Origin: Actinomycetes bacterium
GTDB lineage: Bacteria > Actinomycetota > Actinomycetes > Actinomycetales > Microbacteriaceae
DNA length: 6,265 nucleotides
Assembly: GCA_023421635.1 (NCBI GenBank)
Contig: JAEZSU010000006.1
Coordinates: 1 to 6,265 of the forward strand
Direction of reading: 5' to 3'
Position 1 is the first letter of the stretch; every line of letters starts with the position of its first letter. The notes below the pieces were generated by a model that saw only the letters and a list, made by a program, of their open reading frames with translations, had not been told where the DNA came from and did no database searches. Positions 5,093 to 6,265 of the stretch are shown one piece after another. Both the position numbers and the translations under genes were made by a program.

Positions 5093-6115
5093 TCACGCGC
5101 CGTCGGCCGTGGCGGGCACGTAGGGCACGCCGGCGAGGGCGGCCGCGTCGATCGCCTCCTGGTCCTTCACGTACGGCGTGCCGTGCGTGTGGAAGGTCGC
5201 GACGGTCTTCATGCCCCACGCCTGGCCCTTCGCCCGCTCGGCCTGGCTCCACTCCACGACCGGCCAGTCGGGGTCCAGCAGCAGGCGGGCCTGCGCGTTC
5301 GCGAACTCGATGCGGTTCCCGCCCGGCTCCCACACGTAGAGGAAGAAGGTCTGGTTGATCGCGTGCTTGTAGGGGCCGTACTCGATGTAGATCCCGTTCT
5401 CCAGGCAGATATCCGCCGCCTTGAGGATGTCCTCGCGGGAGTCGGGCGAGATCGCGAAGTGGTGGAAGCGGCCGCGCTCACCGGTCCAGTCCTCCGAGTA
5501 CACGACGTCGTAGGACTTCTGGTGGAAGCGGAACCACCAGGCACCGAACTTGCCGTTGTCCAGGCGCACCCGCTCGGACTCGCGCGCCATCATGGTGTCG
5601 CGCCAGAACTCGCCCGCCGCGTTCACGTCGCTCGCGAGGTAGTTGATGTGGTCGAGCCGGCGGGCGTTGATGCCGCGACCGGGGTACGCCGAGGCCTGGT
5701 TCTTCAGCGCCGGGCGGTCTTCGTCGTCCGGCACGTACAGCTCGGTGTCGAAGTACAGCGCCATGACGTGCCCGTCCGGGTCCTCGAACTCGTACGAGCG
5801 TCCGACGCCCACCTCCGGGTCGCGCCACCCGTGGCCGAGTCCGGTCTTCTCGATCGCGGCGACGCGACGCTGCAGTGCGTCCTCGCTCGTGGTGCGGAAG
5901 AGCGTGCGGCCGACGCCGTTGGTGTCGCTCGCGGTGAGCTTGAGCGAGTACTGCTGGTACTCGTCCCACGTGCGCAGGTACGCGGAGTCGCCCACCCGCG
6001 CCACCTCGCGCATGGCGCAGATGTCGCGGAAGAAGTGCAGGCTCTCCTCGAACTTCGGGGTGTACAGCTCGATCGCGCCGACGTGGGCGAGATCGAAGTT
6101 CTCGGATACGGCCAT
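5093..6115 (-). CDS. type I extradiol dioxygenase (vicinal oxygen chelate fold), catechol 2,3-dioxygenase-like
   Basis: The 340-residue protein has two VOC domains: an N-terminal one (about 8-125, from DLAHVGAIELYTP) and the catalytic C-terminal one (about 153-272). Metal ligands of the 2-His-1-carboxylate site are visible: His156 in RLDHIN, His219 in GRFHHF, and Glu270 in EPGGNRIEF. Asn158, His251 (GPYKHA) and Tyr260 match active-site residues Asn157, His248 and Tyr257 of homoprotocatechuate 2,3-dioxygenase. It should use Fe(II) or Mn(II) and O2 to open a catecholic ring beside the diol. The usual acid/base His (XylE His199) is Tyr202 in KSYDVV, an unusual feature, perhaps of a subfamily. 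Catechol, protocatechuate or another substituted catechol could be the substrate. ATG 6115 has AGAGGA (6122-6127) six bases upstream. It follows the PrpF-like gene after 30 bases, probably in one operon. Confidence 0.88.
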   Translation of the reverse strand: MAVSENFDLAHVGAIELYTPKFEESLHFFRDICAMREVARVGDSAYLRTWDEYQQYSLKLTASDTNGVGRTLFRTTSEDALQRRVAAIEKTGLGHGWRDPEVGVGRSYEFEDPDGHVMALYFDTELYVPDDEDRPALKNQASAYPGRGINARRLDHINYLASDVNAAGEFWRDTMMARESERVRLDNGKFGAWWFRFHQKSYDVVYSEDWTGERGRFHHFAISPDSREDILKAADICLENGIYIEYGPYKHAINQTFFLYVWEPGGNRIEFANAQARLLLDPDWPVVEWSQAERAKGQAWGMKTVATFHTHGTPYVKDQEAIDAAALAGVPYVPATADGA

Positions 6116-6145
6116 GGGGTGTCCTCTCTGACGGGGTGCGGATGC

Positions 6146-6265
6146 TCAGGCTCGCGGCCGCGGGTACACGCGGCCGTCGAAGATCTTGCGGGCAGTGCGG
6201 ACGGAACGGGATGCGGCGTGCCACCGGCCCGCATCATCCTGCCGCACCGTCACCTCGGCGGGCAG
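6146..6265 (-). CDS. 3' end of a probable PrpF/4-oxalomesaconate tautomerase-family isomerase (partial)
   Basis: Only the last 39 residues are in the window, with the frame open to the window edge and a TGA at 6148-6146. The visible part includes EVTVRQDDAGRWHAASRSVR followed by TARKIFDGRVYPR. This resembles the C-terminus of PrpF-type proteins, where a charged strand is followed by S-R-(S/T)-A-R, a hydrophobic pair and a Gly-x-Val end. Members isomerise double bonds in unsaturated tricarboxylic acids, such as oxalomesaconate in protocatechuate 4,5-cleavage or aconitate in the methylcitrate cycle. Its place 30 bases before the extradiol dioxygenase gene fits a ring-cleavage pathway. The catalytic part is outside the window, so the family call rests on a short tail; that it is coding is supported by the clean frame and spacing. 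Confidence 0.6.
   Translation of the reverse strand: MPAEVTVRQDDAGRWHAASRSVRTARKIFDGRVYPRPRA

Overview
The window is very G+C-rich (about 70% by eye). It uses GTG as well as ATG starts and has purine-rich ribosome binding sites. The codon use, the protein families and a dispersed short palindromic repeat typical of Microbacterium-like genomes all suggest a high-GC actinobacterium, probably of the Microbacteriaceae. The genus is an inference. No tRNA, rRNA, transposase, CRISPR or phage gene is visible.

Layout from left to right. Bases 1-64 are a short flank with no recognisable gene. At 65-1195 (+) lies a short cobalamin-independent methionine-synthase-like (MetE C-terminal type) protein with all four expected zinc ligands. 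Bases 1196-1412, between convergent genes, hold a cluster of short inverted and direct repeats that can fold into two long hairpins; the first repeat unit includes the stop codon of the MetE-like gene. At 1413-1850 (-) is a MarR-type regulator whose GTG start overlaps the stop of the gene before it. That gene, 1847-3760 (-), is a full-length FAD aromatic hydroxylase of the 3-hydroxybenzoate 4-monooxygenase (MobA)/phenol hydroxylase group. A 120-base divergent promoter region (3761-3880) separates it from a glutaryl-CoA-dehydrogenase-type acyl-CoA dehydrogenase at 3881-5047 (+). A perfect 15-bp hairpin (5050-5084) ends that gene and the opposing one. At 5093-6115 (-) is a catechol-2,3-dioxygenase-like type I extradiol dioxygenase. 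Thirty bases upstream of it is the 3' end of another minus-strand gene (6146 to beyond 6265), whose 39 visible residues look like the C-terminus of a PrpF/4-oxalomesaconate tautomerase-type isomerase.

Together the genes read as a piece of an aromatic-compound catabolic cluster. The flavin hydroxylase would make an ortho-diphenol, the extradiol dioxygenase would open its ring, the PrpF-like isomerase would shift a double bond in the unsaturated acid formed, and the acyl-CoA dehydrogenase would act lower down on a dicarboxylic acyl-CoA. The MarR protein is the likely local sensor. The actual substrate is not fixed by the sequence.

The most interesting point is that both oxygen-chemistry enzymes keep their cofactor or metal ligands but lack a classical acid/base residue. 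The hydroxylase has Ala77 where MobA and phenol hydroxylase have a conserved Asp, and the dioxygenase has Tyr202 where XylE and homoprotocatechuate dioxygenase have a catalytic His. Family comparisons are from memory, without a database search.
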